From assembly GCF_013116825.1 (NCBI RefSeq), contig NZ_JABFNS010000089.1, forward strand, positions 1 through 38,996: a stretch of DNA of 38,996 bases. Reading direction: 5' to 3'. Below the pieces are notes generated by a model. The model was not told the DNA's origin and searched no databases. It saw only the letters and a list, made by a program, of their open reading frames with translations. Below, piece after piece: positions 1-7,817 of the stretch. Position 1 is the first letter of the stretch. Every line of letters starts with the position of its first letter. This DNA is from Myxococcus xanthus (GTDB lineage Bacteria > Myxococcota > Myxococcia > Myxococcales > Myxococcaceae). A program made the position numbers and the translations under genes.

Positions 1-116
1 TACGTCTTGTTCGGGCTGCGCGTCTCCTCGCCCACCACTTCGCGGAAGCGGGCGCGCAGCTCCGTCAGGTTCATGGACTCCAGCTTCTTCGTCTTCGGGG
101 CGGTGGTGCGGGGCAT
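1..116 (-). CDS. DUF2924 family protein, N-terminal part (runs off the window)
   Basis: Reading leftwards from an ATG at 116, the 38 visible residues begin MPRTTAPKTKK and continue with a segment containing LTELRARFREV and ETRSPNK. This is the opening of the DUF2924 family, small basic proteins of unknown function that often sit beside phage-type recombinases. A second, complete member with the equivalent segment (YGEPTRSRNRDY) lies at 38060-38644. The stop is outside the window. It is the last visible gene of the leftward phage-type cluster and starts 115 bases beyond the DUF6900 gene. Family assignment is fairly safe; the role is unknown. Confidence 0.7.
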   Translation of the reverse strand, partial: MPRTTAPKTKKLESMNLTELRARFREVVGEETRSPNKT

Positions 117-230
117 GGTGGTGTTTTCCTTTCCGGGCCGTGGGTACACGTCTGCCATTCACGAGGGCGGCCCGGCGGCCCTCATGCGCTGGTGCCCCGC
201 TGGGCGGGGCGTGGGTGGTGAGAGGGGGCG

Positions 231-455
231 CTACTTGCTGCGGGTGTTGCTGGCGGCGCTCAGGCCGGCCTGATAGGCGGCTTCGAGGGCCTCCTTCAGG
301 CGCCACACCGCCACGTCGTGAAAGTCGAGGCTGTCGCTGTTGCGTGTTTTCAAGGTGTCGATGTTGAGCGCTTCGCTCGCGATGCGTTCGAGGGTTGCCT
401 CGGGCGCCCGGGCAGGCTTCGCGGAGCTGGCGGTGCGGGGCTTGCGGGGTGTCAT
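231..455 (-). CDS. DUF6900 domain protein
   Basis: A 74-residue protein. The first 25 residues are basic and Thr/Ala-rich; the rest carries the family core with IASEALNIDTL, then SDSLDFHDVAVW, then LKEALEAAYQAG. This matches DUF6900, a short domain of unknown function found in phage and plasmid accessory genes. I chose the ATG at 455 because AAGGGATG lies just upstream as a plausible ribosome site; the frame stays open to 503 but that extension is low-complexity and would overlap the promoter-like motif at 497-527. The gene has its own motif copy 41 bases upstream of the start. No catalytic signature can be seen. Confidence 0.7.
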   Translation of the reverse strand: MTPRKPRTASSAKPARAPEATLERIASEALNIDTLKTRNSDSLDFHDVAVWRLKEALEAAYQAGLSAASNTRSK

Positions 456-496
456 TGTTTCATCCCTTGGTGCGCCGTTGGGTGGCGCGCGTGAGG

Positions 497-527
497 CATA
501 CACGCTCTGTTGCGCGCGTATGGCAAG
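497..527 (-). promoter_or_regulatory. 31-nt promoter-like motif, copy 1
   Basis: On the minus strand this reads CTTG, 14 bases, then CAGAGCGTGTATG. The same arrangement, with exactly 14 bases between the two blocks, recurs at 861-891 (-), 30468-30498 (+) and 37984-38014 (+). Each copy lies 28-45 bases upstream of a start codon. Read as a promoter, TTGCCA would be the -35 element and GTGTAT the -10 element with a 17-base spacer. A dimeric operator is equally possible. This copy serves the DUF6900 gene starting at 455. Confidence 0.6.
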
Positions 528-824
528 TCATTGTGCGCTGGGATTGCGCAGGTGCGCGAAGCACTCCAAGTCGATGGCGCGCGGGTCGACATGCACGAAG
601 GAGGTAGTGCCGTCCGGGCGAATGGGGGCCGCGTCGATGCGGTCCTCGGCCGTGACGCCCCCGAGGCGCGCCAGCTTCTCGTCCGTGTCCGCGTAGTAGT
701 CGTCTGCGTCCGGGTCGGCGTCAGGGCGGGTGCCGCCGTGTAACACGGCGAAGATGCGGACCTTCTGTCCCTGGAGGCCGGGGATTTCGTTGCCGAGGTA
801 GGTGGTGTCAGTGCCGATAACCAT
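528..824 (-). CDS. Hypothetical small acidic protein
   Basis: A 98-residue protein that I do not recognise. It starts at the ATG at 824, which has GGGAGA seven bases upstream; the longer frame up to 890 would run through the promoter-like motif at 861-891. The sequence opens MVIGTDTTYLGNEIPG, has a hydrophobic strand (QKVRIFAVLH), an Asp-rich stretch (PDADPDADDYYADTDEKL) and ends in FAHLRNPSAQ. No transmembrane segment or catalytic motif is visible. Because the gene has its own motif copy and neighbours of phage type, I take it as a real accessory gene. Confidence 0.6.
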   Translation of the reverse strand: MVIGTDTTYLGNEIPGLQGQKVRIFAVLHGGTRPDADPDADDYYADTDEKLARLGGVTAEDRIDAAPIRPDGTTSFVHVDPRAIDLECFAHLRNPSAQ

Positions 825-860
825 AGGTGTCTCCCTGGCGCGCAGTGGGGCGCGCGAAGA

Positions 861-891
861 CATACACGCTCTGCCTTCGAGACATAGCAAG
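861..891 (-). promoter_or_regulatory. 31-nt promoter-like motif, copy 2
   Basis: The minus strand reads CTTG, 14 bases, CAGAGCGTGTATG, identical to copy 1 in both blocks although the 14 intervening bases differ. It lies 36 bases upstream of the ATG at 824. The identical 13-base block followed by unrelated flanks argues for a conserved protein-binding site and against a recent duplication. Confidence 0.6.
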
Positions 892-968
892 CGGAGAGGA
901 GAGGGGTTCGAGGGTGCATCGAGGCGTGACGGGCGTGGAGAGTCCTCTGTGTTGCTGGCAGTGTATGC

Positions 969-1406
969 CTATTGACTGGACTCCCCGGGGACGCGGGGCT
1001 GCTCGTCGGGTGGCACCTCAATTCGGAGGCCCTGCGGAAACCAGCGCTCGCGAGCCTCCTGAGAAAGGGGCCGCACCACCACCTTGCCGGCGCCGCCCCC
1101 CTTGGGCTTGAGCACCGTGTGCAGGCGCCCGCGTTGGACCAGCTCGGCATGGAGGTGGCCGACGAGGAGCCGGTGCAGGTGCCCGAAGCTGCCTGGTGCC
1201 GGATGCTCCGGCTCACCCTCGGGCGCGCGGATGAGAAACTCGGTGGAGCGGCAGGCGGGACAGGGAGGGAGCTGGACGAGGCCGTCGTCCACGTCCTCCC
1301 GGCGCGCGACGCCGACCTCCAGGGTGTCGAGGGAGAGGCGATTGCCGCTGCCGCACCGGGCACAGCGTTGAAGCACGTCGTCGGCGGTGACTTCGTGAAT
1401 GGCCAT
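969..1406 (-). CDS. Zinc-ribbon protein of a phage-type cluster
   Basis: A 145-residue protein starting at the ATG at 1406; a second ATG at 1421 is possible but overlaps the upstream gene's stop region. Near the N-terminus CARCGSGN and, about 31 residues later, CPACRS give two C-x2-C pairs, the pattern of a zinc ribbon. The rest is Pro/Gly-rich with HLHRLLVGHLHAEL and a basic patch (LKPKGGGAGKVVVRP). I do not recognise a family. It lies 11 bases downstream of the tail-like gene and reads as co-transcribed with it. DNA binding or a metal-stabilised structural role are both possible. Confidence 0.55.
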   Translation of the reverse strand: MAIHEVTADDVLQRCARCGSGNRLSLDTLEVGVARREDVDDGLVQLPPCPACRSTEFLIRAPEGEPEHPAPGSFGHLHRLLVGHLHAELVQRGRLHTVLKPKGGGAGKVVVRPLSQEARERWFPQGLRIEVPPDEQPRVPGESSQ

Positions 1407-1417
1407 GGGGAGCGTCC

Positions 1418-2251
1418 TCACGCGACAGCGGTGTACGAGCCGAACCAGTACGTGGCGCCCAGTGCGGGGATGGTTTGGTGGCAGTAGAAGGCGAAGCCGT
1501 CTCTGTCCGGCACCATGACGGTGGGGTTGCCGACGAAGCTGCCGCTGGTGGCGTAGGGCGTGAGGGTGATGGAGGAGGGCGCGGTGGGAAAGCGGCTGCG
1601 GAACGTCACCGAGCCGCCGCCGGCCAGGTTGTCGTGCGCGGCCGTGTCGCTGTTGCTGTACTGGAGGCCGAGCCGGCCCACCTCGCGCACGCTGCCCGCC
1701 ACCTCGAAGGAAGTGTTGCTGGCGGTGCTACTCAGGGGGAGCCGCAACGTGCGCGTCCAAGAGGTGAAGGCGACGCCAGCGCTGGCGTCGTGGAGGAACT
1801 CCGCCTCGTTGCGCGAGAGGCGGAATCCGCCTGCAGCCGCCCCGGTGGTGTCCCGGGTCCAGGCACTGCCATTCCAGGCCGCGTTGAGGGTGAACCACAC
1901 CGAGTCGTCGTCAGCGTAGAGACGCAGACGCGCGGCTGCGCCTCCCACGCCCAGGGCGTCGAGGAGGAGGACGCGGCCAGTGCCCAGCCTGGGCTGGAGA
2001 ATGGCCTTGTGCTGGCCTGCCGCCGTCTCGTTGCTCCGGTAGTGTCCGCTGCTGAAGGCCGCGAGGATTTCAGCGAGGGCCGCTTCGACGGTACCTGCAC
2101 CGAGGAACTCTCCCGTGTCCGCGACGGAGACGGCGGAGGCCGCGTGGGCCCCCGCCCCCTGGGTGACGTGCCCGTTGAGGAAGCCCAGCAGCGCGGCCAC
2201 CTGCTGCCGCAGATTGCCGGCGGCAAGGGAATGGGGCGTACCGGCTAGCAC
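1418..2251 (-). CDS. Putative phage tail or tail-fibre-like protein
   Basis: A 277-residue protein that starts at a GTG at 2251 with a strong GGAGGAG site just upstream. The first 90 residues are Ala-rich and helical; the remainder is Gly/Ser/Thr-rich and predicted beta, with repeated aromatic strands (DDSVWFTLNAAWNGSAW, TYWFGSYTAVA). This composition, the lack of catalytic motifs and the neighbours suggest a virion tail or fibre protein, but I cannot name a family. Its upstream region stops about 60 bases later at an IS256-type end (2311), so its original promoter may be gone. Confidence 0.45.
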   Translation of the reverse strand: MLAGTPHSLAAGNLRQQVAALLGFLNGHVTQGAGAHAASAVSVADTGEFLGAGTVEAALAEILAAFSSGHYRSNETAAGQHKAILQPRLGTGRVLLLDALGVGGAAARLRLYADDDSVWFTLNAAWNGSAWTRDTTGAAAGGFRLSRNEAEFLHDASAGVAFTSWTRTLRLPLSSTASNTSFEVAGSVREVGRLGLQYSNSDTAAHDNLAGGGSVTFRSRFPTAPSSITLTPYATSGSFVGNPTVMVPDRDGFAFYCHQTIPALGATYWFGSYTAVA

Positions 2252-2377
2252 GTCTCCTCCGACGCGAGACGTCCCAGGGCTTCCGGCCGTCGTCTCACCG
2301 AGGCGGTGACGGTCAAGTCCCGAATCTTGTGTAGTTGGTTCGGCGGGGGCTCGGGGAAGGAAGGCTCCTTGGCGGCA

Positions 2378-3124
2378 TCATGCAGCGACAGTGTCAGGGG
2401 TTGATTTCAGCAGGGACATGTCGAGGTAGCGGCGGTCATCCCAAACGCCGGTGACTTCAAGTGCGACGGCGATGATGAGGCGCAGGGCGCTGGCTCGGTC
2501 CGGGAAGGCGCCGACGCCGCGGATGCGGCGCTTCACCTCGCCGTGGAGGCGCTCCAGGCCGTTGGTGCTGCGTAGGCGCTTCCAGTGGGCCTCGGGGAAG
2601 GCGAAGAAGCAGGTGGCGGCGGCGAAGCCCTCGCGCAGGCACTCCATGGCCTCTGGCAGGTGGCGTCCCAGCCCCTCCGCAAGGGCCTCCAGCCGCTTCC
2701 TGGCGTCCTGGAGGTTGGGGGCCTCGAAGATGGCCGACGTCTCCTTGCCCAAACGCCCACGCAGCCTCCAGGGGGCCTTGGCGAGCACGTTCCGGGTGAG
2801 GTGCACGGTGCAGCGCTGCAACCGCGCCTCCGGCAGGGCCTGGCGGGCCGCGGCGGCCAGTCCCGCGTGCCCGTCGGCGATGACGAGCCGTACGCCCTTC
2901 AGCCCGCGCTCCAGCAGTTGGCGCAGCAAGTCCAGCCAGGACTCCGCCGACTCGCTGCCACCCAGGGTGACGGCGAGAAGGTGCCGGTGTCCATCCTCGC
3001 CCACTCCGTAGGCCACCAGTTCGAAGGACTCGTCGCGGCGGAAGTACACCTGCTGGGAGTTGCCGTCCGTGCGCGGCTCGGACATCAGGCGCGTGAAGCG
3101 CAGGAAGATGCCCAGCCACCGCTC
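2378..3124 (-). pseudogene. IS256-type (mutator-like) transposase, N-terminally truncated
   Basis: About 250 residues of the catalytic and C-terminal part of a DDE transposase. Seen: the second acidic position in VIADGHAGL, the Q-R-C-T-V-H-L segment that follows it, and the Glu of [15 protein letters not shown]. The N-terminal DNA-binding region and probably the first catalytic Asp are missing because the element is cut at about 3124; the frame beyond that point is antisense to the second copy. The stop is at 2378 and the IS right end follows. It cannot be an active transposase by itself. Confidence 0.75.
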
Positions 3125-3554
3125 GCTGCCGGAGGCCCAGTTCCAGCGTTGCACCGTGCACCTCACCCGCACCACCGTGCTCGCCAAGGCGCCCTGGAGG
3201 CTGCGAGGGCGGCTGGGCAAAGAGACCTCGGCCATCTTCGAGGCGCCCACTCTCCAGGACGCCAGGCAGCGAATGGAGGCCCTCCAGGACGGCCTGGGGC
3301 GCCAGGTGCCCCAGGCCATGGAGTGCCTGCGCCAGGGCTTCTCCTCCGCCATCTGCTTCTTCTCCTTCCCCAAGGCCCACTGGAAGCGCCTGCGCAGCAC
3401 CAACGGCCTGGAGCGCCTCCACTGCGAGGTGAAGCGTCGCATCCGGACTGTCAGTGCCTTCCCGGACCGCGCCAGCGCCCTGCGCCTAATCACCGCCGTC
3501 GCTCTCGCGGTCTCCGGCGTCTGGGACGACACCCCTGACACTGCCGCTGATTGA
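3121..3554 (+). pseudogene. IS256-type transposase, second truncated copy
   Basis: Homologous to the minus-strand copy from the [14 protein letters not shown] segment onward, again including [15 protein letters not shown]. It lacks everything upstream, has one extra Thr after TVHLTR, and lacks the [11 protein letters not shown]-like block before its C-terminus (GVWDD is followed directly by TPDTAAD). It is therefore a separately decayed relative and not a recent copy. The stop lies at 3552-3554. Confidence 0.75.
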
Positions 3555-3656
3555 CAACGCCAAGGAGCCTTCCTCCCGCCAACCCCCTCCGAACCAACTA
3601 CACACGATTCGGGACTTAACCCGCCCGACGCCACCTGCTGTCGGAGGAGGCCCTCC

Positions 3657-3797
3657 ATGCGGATGCGGCTGACGCAGAATGTGGAGCAGGAGGCCGACAG
3701 CCGGCGGGAGCTGACTGTGGAGGTTTCCGTCCACGAGCGGCGGGGCGGCGTCGCTCGTCCGGTCTCACTTCCAACCCCATTACCGCTACACACTCCT
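3657..3797 (+). other. Short unexplained fragment between two insertion sequences
   Basis: Between the IS256-type end and the IS630-type left end lies an open plus-strand stretch from an ATG at 3657, preceded by GGAGG. It encodes about 47 residues ([19 protein letters not shown] and onward) before running into the IS630-type repeat. It could be the start of a gene cut by the IS630 insertion, or chance. I see no homology. Confidence 0.25.
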
Positions 3798-3798
3798 A

Positions 3799-5017
3799 AA
3801 CCGAGGTTCGTGATTCTCGATCAGGTCGGAGAGCAGACGGGCGCGAAGCGACCGGGAAGAAAGAGCAGGGGCACCTCCCGTTCGGCTCTGTGTGCGCAGA
3901 AGACCTGAGAGCGAGAAGGCCCTGCCCCAGGGGCAAGGTAGGCCGTGGTTGAAGAGGAAGCAGCGTCAGGCGCTGCTTCGGTGGGGGGCCAGGAGTGGTT
4001 GCCCGCTGACCTACCGGAGGTGCCTGGCGGTGGCGAGCGCGGGGCGTGGGGCGTCGTGTCGCGCCACCGCGAGGGCGCTGGAGTGTGCCACCTCGACCGT
4101 GGTGGTTGCGGTGCGGCGCTACCAGGAGGGTGGGCGCCAAGCCCTTCGAGACAGACGGGAGGACAACGGACGCGGCAAGGTGGACGAGCGGTTTCGGGAG
4201 CGGCTCACCTGCGTCTTGGAGGGCACGCCCGAGGACTGGGGCTGGTGCCGTCCCACCTGGACACGCGAGTTGCTGTGCCAGGAAATGGCTCGCCGAGGAC
4301 AGGGGCGCGTGTCCGTGGCGACCATGGGGCGCACCCTCGCCTCGCTTGGCGCCCGGCTCAAGGCGGCCAAGCCCATCGTCGAGTGTCCCTGGCCCAGTTG
4401 GAAGCGACAGCGTCGGCTCCGCGAGCTGAAGTGTCTCGAGGTGTATGGGCCTCCCAGCGAGCCCGTTCTGCATGTGGACGAGGTCGACATCCACCTCAAC
4501 CCCAAGGTGGGGTACGACTGGTGCCTGCCCGGGCAACGACGGGTGGTGGTGACTCCCGGCAACAACCAGAAGCGCTACCTGGCTGGAGCGCTCAATACGC
4601 GCACCGGGCAACTGACGTGGGTGGAAGGCACGTCCAAGGCAAGTGCCCTCTTCATCCAATTGCTGTGGCGTCTGGCGAGTCAATACCGGCGAGCTCGCCG
4701 TATCCACCTCGTCCTCGACAACGCCTCGGTTCACTCCAGCAAGAAGACGCTCAAGGCGCTCGCGCATTTCGGCGGGCGATTCGTCCTCCACTTCCTCCCG
4801 CCGTACTGCCCCCAGGGCAATCGCATCGAGCGGGTGTGGCTCGACCTGCATGCCAACGTCACCCGCAATCACCGCTGCCGCACCATGGACCAGCTCATGG
4901 TCCGGGTGCATGCCTACCTCTCCGCTCGAAATGCCCAGCACTCCGCCAGTCCATCCCTACGACGAGTCGACCTCAGGCGCACATCCTGAGGCCGTTCGAG
5001 AATTACGATCCTTGGTT
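3799..5017 (+). mobile_element. Complete IS630-type insertion sequence with TA duplication
   Basis: Terminal inverted repeats lie at 3798-3820 and 4996-5018; inward reads begin AAACCGAGGTTCGT and AAACCAAGGATCGT and match at 20 of 23 positions. Each end is bordered by TA (3797-3798 and 5018-5019), the target duplicated by IS630/Tc1-type elements. The element is about 1.2 kb, carries one intact transposase gene, and separates the tail-type cluster and IS256 debris from the RtcR locus. Confidence 0.85.
3892..4989 (+). CDS. IS630-type DDE transposase
   Basis: A 365-residue transposase of usual length. The N-terminal third carries helix-turn-helix segments (residues about 20-90). The catalytic domain shows the first Asp in VLHVDEVDIHL, the second in LVLDNASVHSS, and the terminal Glu in the PQGNRIERVWLDLH segment, giving a complete D-D-E triad. 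The start codon is GTG at 3892. The protein cuts and rejoins DNA at the terminal repeats of its own element and targets TA. The frame is uninterrupted, so the element may still be active. Confidence 0.9.
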   Translation: MRRRPESEKALPQGQGRPWLKRKQRQALLRWGARSGCPLTYRRCLAVASAGRGASCRATARALECATSTVVVAVRRYQEGGRQALRDRREDNGRGKVDERFRERLTCVLEGTPEDWGWCRPTWTRELLCQEMARRGQGRVSVATMGRTLASLGARLKAAKPIVECPWPSWKRQRRLRELKCLEVYGPPSEPVLHVDEVDIHLNPKVGYDWCLPGQRRVVVTPGNNQKRYLAGALNTRTGQLTWVEGTSKASALFIQLLWRLASQYRRARRIHLVLDNASVHSSKKTLKALAHFGGRFVLHFLPPYCPQGNRIERVWLDLHANVTRNHRCRTMDQLMVRVHAYLSARNAQHSASPSLRRVDLRRTS

Positions 5018-5130
5018 TAGCTGATACCTGCCTGGAGCCGTGGTTTTGACTCCCCCGGCGGGATGATTCCCCGGACTTTTGGGCCTCTACGCCGCGCGAA
5101 GCGGCTGCATTGGGGTTCAGAACAGCAGAT

Positions 5131-6426
5131 TCATCGCTCGCGGTTCGGCAACTTAGCGAGCAGGGCGCGTGCATATGCGGCCGCGACCAATGCGGCGTGC
5201 TCCTGCCAGATGTCGTTCTTACCCGGGTTGCAGTAGTCGCTGATGCCCCTCACCACTAAGTAGCCTACACCAGCCTCCCAGGCCGCCTGCGTGGCCCCGG
5301 AGGACTCCATTTCGATTGCCCGAACGCCGAAGCGATCGCGGAGCTGATCGCGGGCTTCTGGATCCTTGAGCAGGATGTTGGCGGAGCCGACGGCTGCGCG
5401 GAACACTCTCGGTTCTCCTGGTCTACGTTGCGGATCAGCTGGGTGCGCCATCGGTGATGCTTGGGTGGGAGAGTCGTCGAGCACGTCCATGGCATCCGCA
5501 GGCCGGACAGCGTTCCAGAGTCGCTCCCCCCGAGATAAGGTGCTTAGCCAGCATCGATCTCCCAACAGCTCGTCTTGCGCTAACCGTCCCACGGAGTCCA
5601 TCAGCTCCTTCGAGGGAGGGCGGGGCGGTGGGCGCAGGCCATCTCCGAGGAGTTCCCGCTTGAGGTTGTCGTACTGGACGACCCCGCTGCGGTTGGAGAC
5701 CACCACGTCTCCGAGCCGGACGTGCTCATCCGGTCTCTGCGGGTTGGGACACCCCCCTGCGATCCCGACGACCAGAAGCAGCTCCAGCTTGGGAAGGTTG
5801 AGAAACAGCTGTGCGGCCGCCGAGGCGGCGGGGTTGGTCCCTGCATCCCCATGTAGGCTGACGTGGATGATCGGGTGCGGCTCCCCGCCCAACGAGGGGA
5901 CAGATCCCAGCTCGTAGACTGCTTGGCCCCGCGGGGAGCGCACGATGTACGGCGAACAGCCATCGAGCATGACGCGAACTGCGGCCGCCTCCTTGTCCAA
6001 GGCGGTGATGATGCCGACGCGGGCCTTGCCTGCCAAAGACTTCAGGATCTGCTGCGGTTCGGGTCTCACGAGGGTCTCGTCTGATAGGCGGTAGAGCTTC
6101 GACTGCAAGGGGGGCTGGTCTTTGAAGGTCACACCGCACCTCATGCAGCGCACGCTCGTCTCTCTGCCCACGAGCTCCTTCTGGAACACAGCTTCTCTGC
6201 AACTGCGGCACTGGAGTTGCTCGCTCTCAGTGAGGAACCGCAGCTCTTTCAGGCGCTGGAACACGCGCTCGATGATGTCGCTGTCGACGCCGAGGATCGC
6301 CCCGCACGTGTGGCTGTCCAGGACCGGGGTCGCCCCTGCGTTCTGGAGGGCGCCCTCGATTCGTTCGAGGACCCAGCGCTGTTCGGGGGACTCAGCTGCA
6401 ATGTGCTCGAATGCGGTCCAAGACAT
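5131..6426 (-). CDS. PNP/MTA-nucleosidase superfamily protein with N-terminal winged helix and zinc ribbon
   Basis: A 431-residue protein. Residues about 30-70 look like a winged helix and C73, C76, C94 and C97 form a zinc ribbon. From residue 136 (VGIITALDKEAAAV) it follows the phosphorylase superfamily of MTA/SAH nucleosidases: a glycine strand LLVVGIAGG, then LGDVVVSN, then EMESSG (E372, E374) and RGISDYC (D397), the positions that bind ribose and activate the purine in MTA nucleosidase. It should split a nucleoside or nucleotide derivative into base and sugar; the substrate is not predictable. Last gene of a tightly overlapping three-gene operon (35-base overlap with the gene before), probably under RtcR. 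A housekeeping nucleosidase would not have the extra domains, so an effector role is likely (inference). Confidence 0.8.
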   Translation of the reverse strand: MSWTAFEHIAAESPEQRWVLERIEGALQNAGATPVLDSHTCGAILGVDSDIIERVFQRLKELRFLTESEQLQCRSCREAVFQKELVGRETSVRCMRCGVTFKDQPPLQSKLYRLSDETLVRPEPQQILKSLAGKARVGIITALDKEAAAVRVMLDGCSPYIVRSPRGQAVYELGSVPSLGGEPHPIIHVSLHGDAGTNPAASAAAQLFLNLPKLELLLVVGIAGGCPNPQRPDEHVRLGDVVVSNRSGVVQYDNLKRELLGDGLRPPPRPPSKELMDSVGRLAQDELLGDRCWLSTLSRGERLWNAVRPADAMDVLDDSPTQASPMAHPADPQRRPGEPRVFRAAVGSANILLKDPEARDQLRDRFGVRAIEMESSGATQAAWEAGVGYLVVRGISDYCNPGKNDIWQEHAALVAAAYARALLAKLPNRER

Positions 6427-7405
6427 GGCGGAGGGACTTCTCGTCGTTCGCGGTGGTGAAGTTGATCCGGTGCGCAGGTCCGTTCAGGAACACGTGGAGC
6501 TCTTTATGCACCCCGCCACAGGCCGTGGGCAGCCAGTAGAAGTTGCCCAGTTGGCCCGTGCCCAGGTCCCGCAGATTCTTCATGGCGGAATCGATAACGA
6601 CCTCGCCCAGAACGGAGGTCTCGCTGGTCGCGCTGCGGCCGCTGAAGACCCGCCCGCCGAAGGTGCGGTAGTCAATCGCCTGAGGTCGGGCTTCCGGCTC
6701 GCCCGTCTCGGCCAGCTCATGCAGGGAGCGGATGGCGCGGCGGATATCGAGCTTCTCGAACATGTGCAGACTCAGCCACTTCGAGGTAAGCCGAGCGAAC
6801 GCGCTGAACTCCTCCTCGTAGTCCCCCCCCGAGGGCAGCTGGGAGACCCGCAGTGCCGCCGTGTTGTGGATCAGGTCCCATTCGAAGATGATGAGCCCGC
6901 GATCAACGTGGTGGGAGTAGGCCCGGAACTCCACCTGCCTGCCCTCGATCACCTCGTAGCGATCGTAGTCGTGTTCACGGCTCCACTCGTCCCGCCGGGC
7001 GATCGCGATCACCCGGAGCAGCTCCGGGCGGTAGGAAATCTCCGACACGGTGAGCTGCTCCGGCAGGATGAGCCGCAGGGGAGCATTGAGCCGGTCCCGC
7101 AGGCCGTGCTCCTTGAGGCGGTCCTCCACCCACGCTCGGTCGCGAAAGGGCTTAACCAGCTGAGGGAACCCCTTGAGGAGGAACACGTGCTGCTTGCCCC
7201 ACGGGGAGATCTGGTCCAAGTAGGCGACCAGCTCGGTGTAGGACAGCTGCTCTCGCTCGAGCTGCTCTTGCAGCAGCGCGCGGAAGATCTCCTTGGTGCC
7301 CGTGACGGGCAGCTCGCGTTGCCGGAGGAAACCCTTGATCTGATTGTTACTCAGGCCGATGAAGTCATCGACGATCTTCTTCTTCTCCTCGTCGCTATAA
7401 CGCAT
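6392..7405 (-). CDS. SAP-like domain protein of the RtcR locus (function unknown)
   Basis: A 337-residue protein from the ATG at 7405, which overlaps the end of the upstream gene by 11 bases; the longer frame to 7465 is shadow. Residues about 16-50 (segments GLSNNQIKGFLRQREL and PVTGTKEIFRALL) fit the SAP helix-extension-helix motif, usually a DNA- or RNA-binding module. The remaining 280 residues alternate helices and strands, with no nuclease or NTPase motif that I recognise. Its 3' end overlaps the nucleosidase gene by 35 bases, so the two are translationally coupled. It may deliver or control the nucleosidase (inference). Confidence 0.6.
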   Translation of the reverse strand: MRYSDEEKKKIVDDFIGLSNNQIKGFLRQRELPVTGTKEIFRALLQEQLEREQLSYTELVAYLDQISPWGKQHVFLLKGFPQLVKPFRDRAWVEDRLKEHGLRDRLNAPLRLILPEQLTVSEISYRPELLRVIAIARRDEWSREHDYDRYEVIEGRQVEFRAYSHHVDRGLIIFEWDLIHNTAALRVSQLPSGGDYEEEFSAFARLTSKWLSLHMFEKLDIRRAIRSLHELAETGEPEARPQAIDYRTFGGRVFSGRSATSETSVLGEVVIDSAMKNLRDLGTGQLGNFYWLPTACGGVHKELHVFLNGPAHRINFTTANDEKSLRHVLDRIRAHCS

Positions 7406-7754
7406 GGGCCGCGGCCTCCAGGAGCGTGGACGGCCCCGGAGCGCGCCGCTGGAGCATGGCCGCACAGTGCGCCGCCTTTAGCGTGGAGAGCTCGCCCGCA
7501 GGCACCCCCGCCCCGGTGAGGAACTGCTCCAAGCGCTGGAGGGTCTCGCTCGTGGGTAGGCGCCGGTTTTGTTCCCAGAAGCAGACCGCAGCCTCGGTAC
7601 ATCCCACGCTCAGCGCGAGCACGAGCTGCTTGCCCACCCACCGTCGCCGGATCTCCCGGAGCTGGTGGCCGAAGCTGGGGGACTGCTGGGAGTGGATGCT
7701 CATGGGCTGTGGGGGGGCGTCAACCTTCGGCGGAGGGTTGCGAAGTGGACTCAT
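7395..7754 (-). CDS. XRE-type helix-turn-helix protein, first gene of the RtcR-divergent operon
   Basis: A 119-residue protein. After a Pro-rich leader, residues from about 30 carry an HTH-3 pattern: FGHQLREIRRRW, then ALSVGCTEAAVCFWEQNRRLP, then ETLQRLEQFL. This resembles the Cro/C1-type fold with a weak first helix. I chose the ATG at 7754 because the predicted sigma-54 start point falls near 7787; the open frame to 7802 (TTG) would begin upstream of transcription. It could be an autoregulator or an antitoxin-like brake on the two genes after it. The stop TAG at 7395-7397 lies inside the next gene. Confidence 0.65.
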   Translation of the reverse strand: MSPLRNPPPKVDAPPQPMSIHSQQSPSFGHQLREIRRRWVGKQLVLALSVGCTEAAVCFWEQNRRLPTSETLQRLEQFLTGAGVPAGELSTLKAAHCAAMLQRRAPGPSTLLEAAAHAL

Positions 7755-7796
7755 CGGGTCTTCTCTAAGTAGGAGGGCTTGAGGCAGGCCGCTCCT

Positions 7797-7814
7797 AAGC
7801 AAATGATGGGCCGA
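7797..7814 (-). promoter_or_regulatory. Sigma-54 (-24/-12) promoter of the HTH-SAP-nucleosidase operon
   Basis: The minus strand reads TCGGCCCATCATTTGCTT: the invariant GG (7812-7811), exactly ten bases, then GC (7800-7799). The -12 block TTGCT is a perfect consensus; the -24 block CGGCCCA matches four of seven positions of TGGCACG. Transcription would start near 7787, giving a 33-base leader before the ATG at 7754. The site sits in the intergenic region shared with rtcR, as the rtcBA promoter does in E. coli. Confidence 0.65.
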
Positions 7815-7817
7815 AGA

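Larger units (their letters stand above)
2311..3622. repeat. Head-to-head pair of IS256-type 3' halves (imperfect inverted repeat)
   Basis: The outer ends of the interval are inverted copies of one another: both read AAGTCCCGAATC, one variable base, then TGTGTAGTTGGTTCGG when read inwards (start near 2314; end near 3620). Moving inwards, both arms encode the C-terminal half of the same transposase family, differing at roughly one residue in five. The arms meet near 3121-3130, where the plus-strand copy begins abruptly. The two copies were therefore distinct elements before being joined. No flanking target duplication was found. Confidence 0.7.

Noticed and set aside
452-1363. Long minus-strand open frame of about 300 codons
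   Set aside because: It is out of frame with three better-supported small genes and has Arg/Ser/Thr-rich shadow composition.
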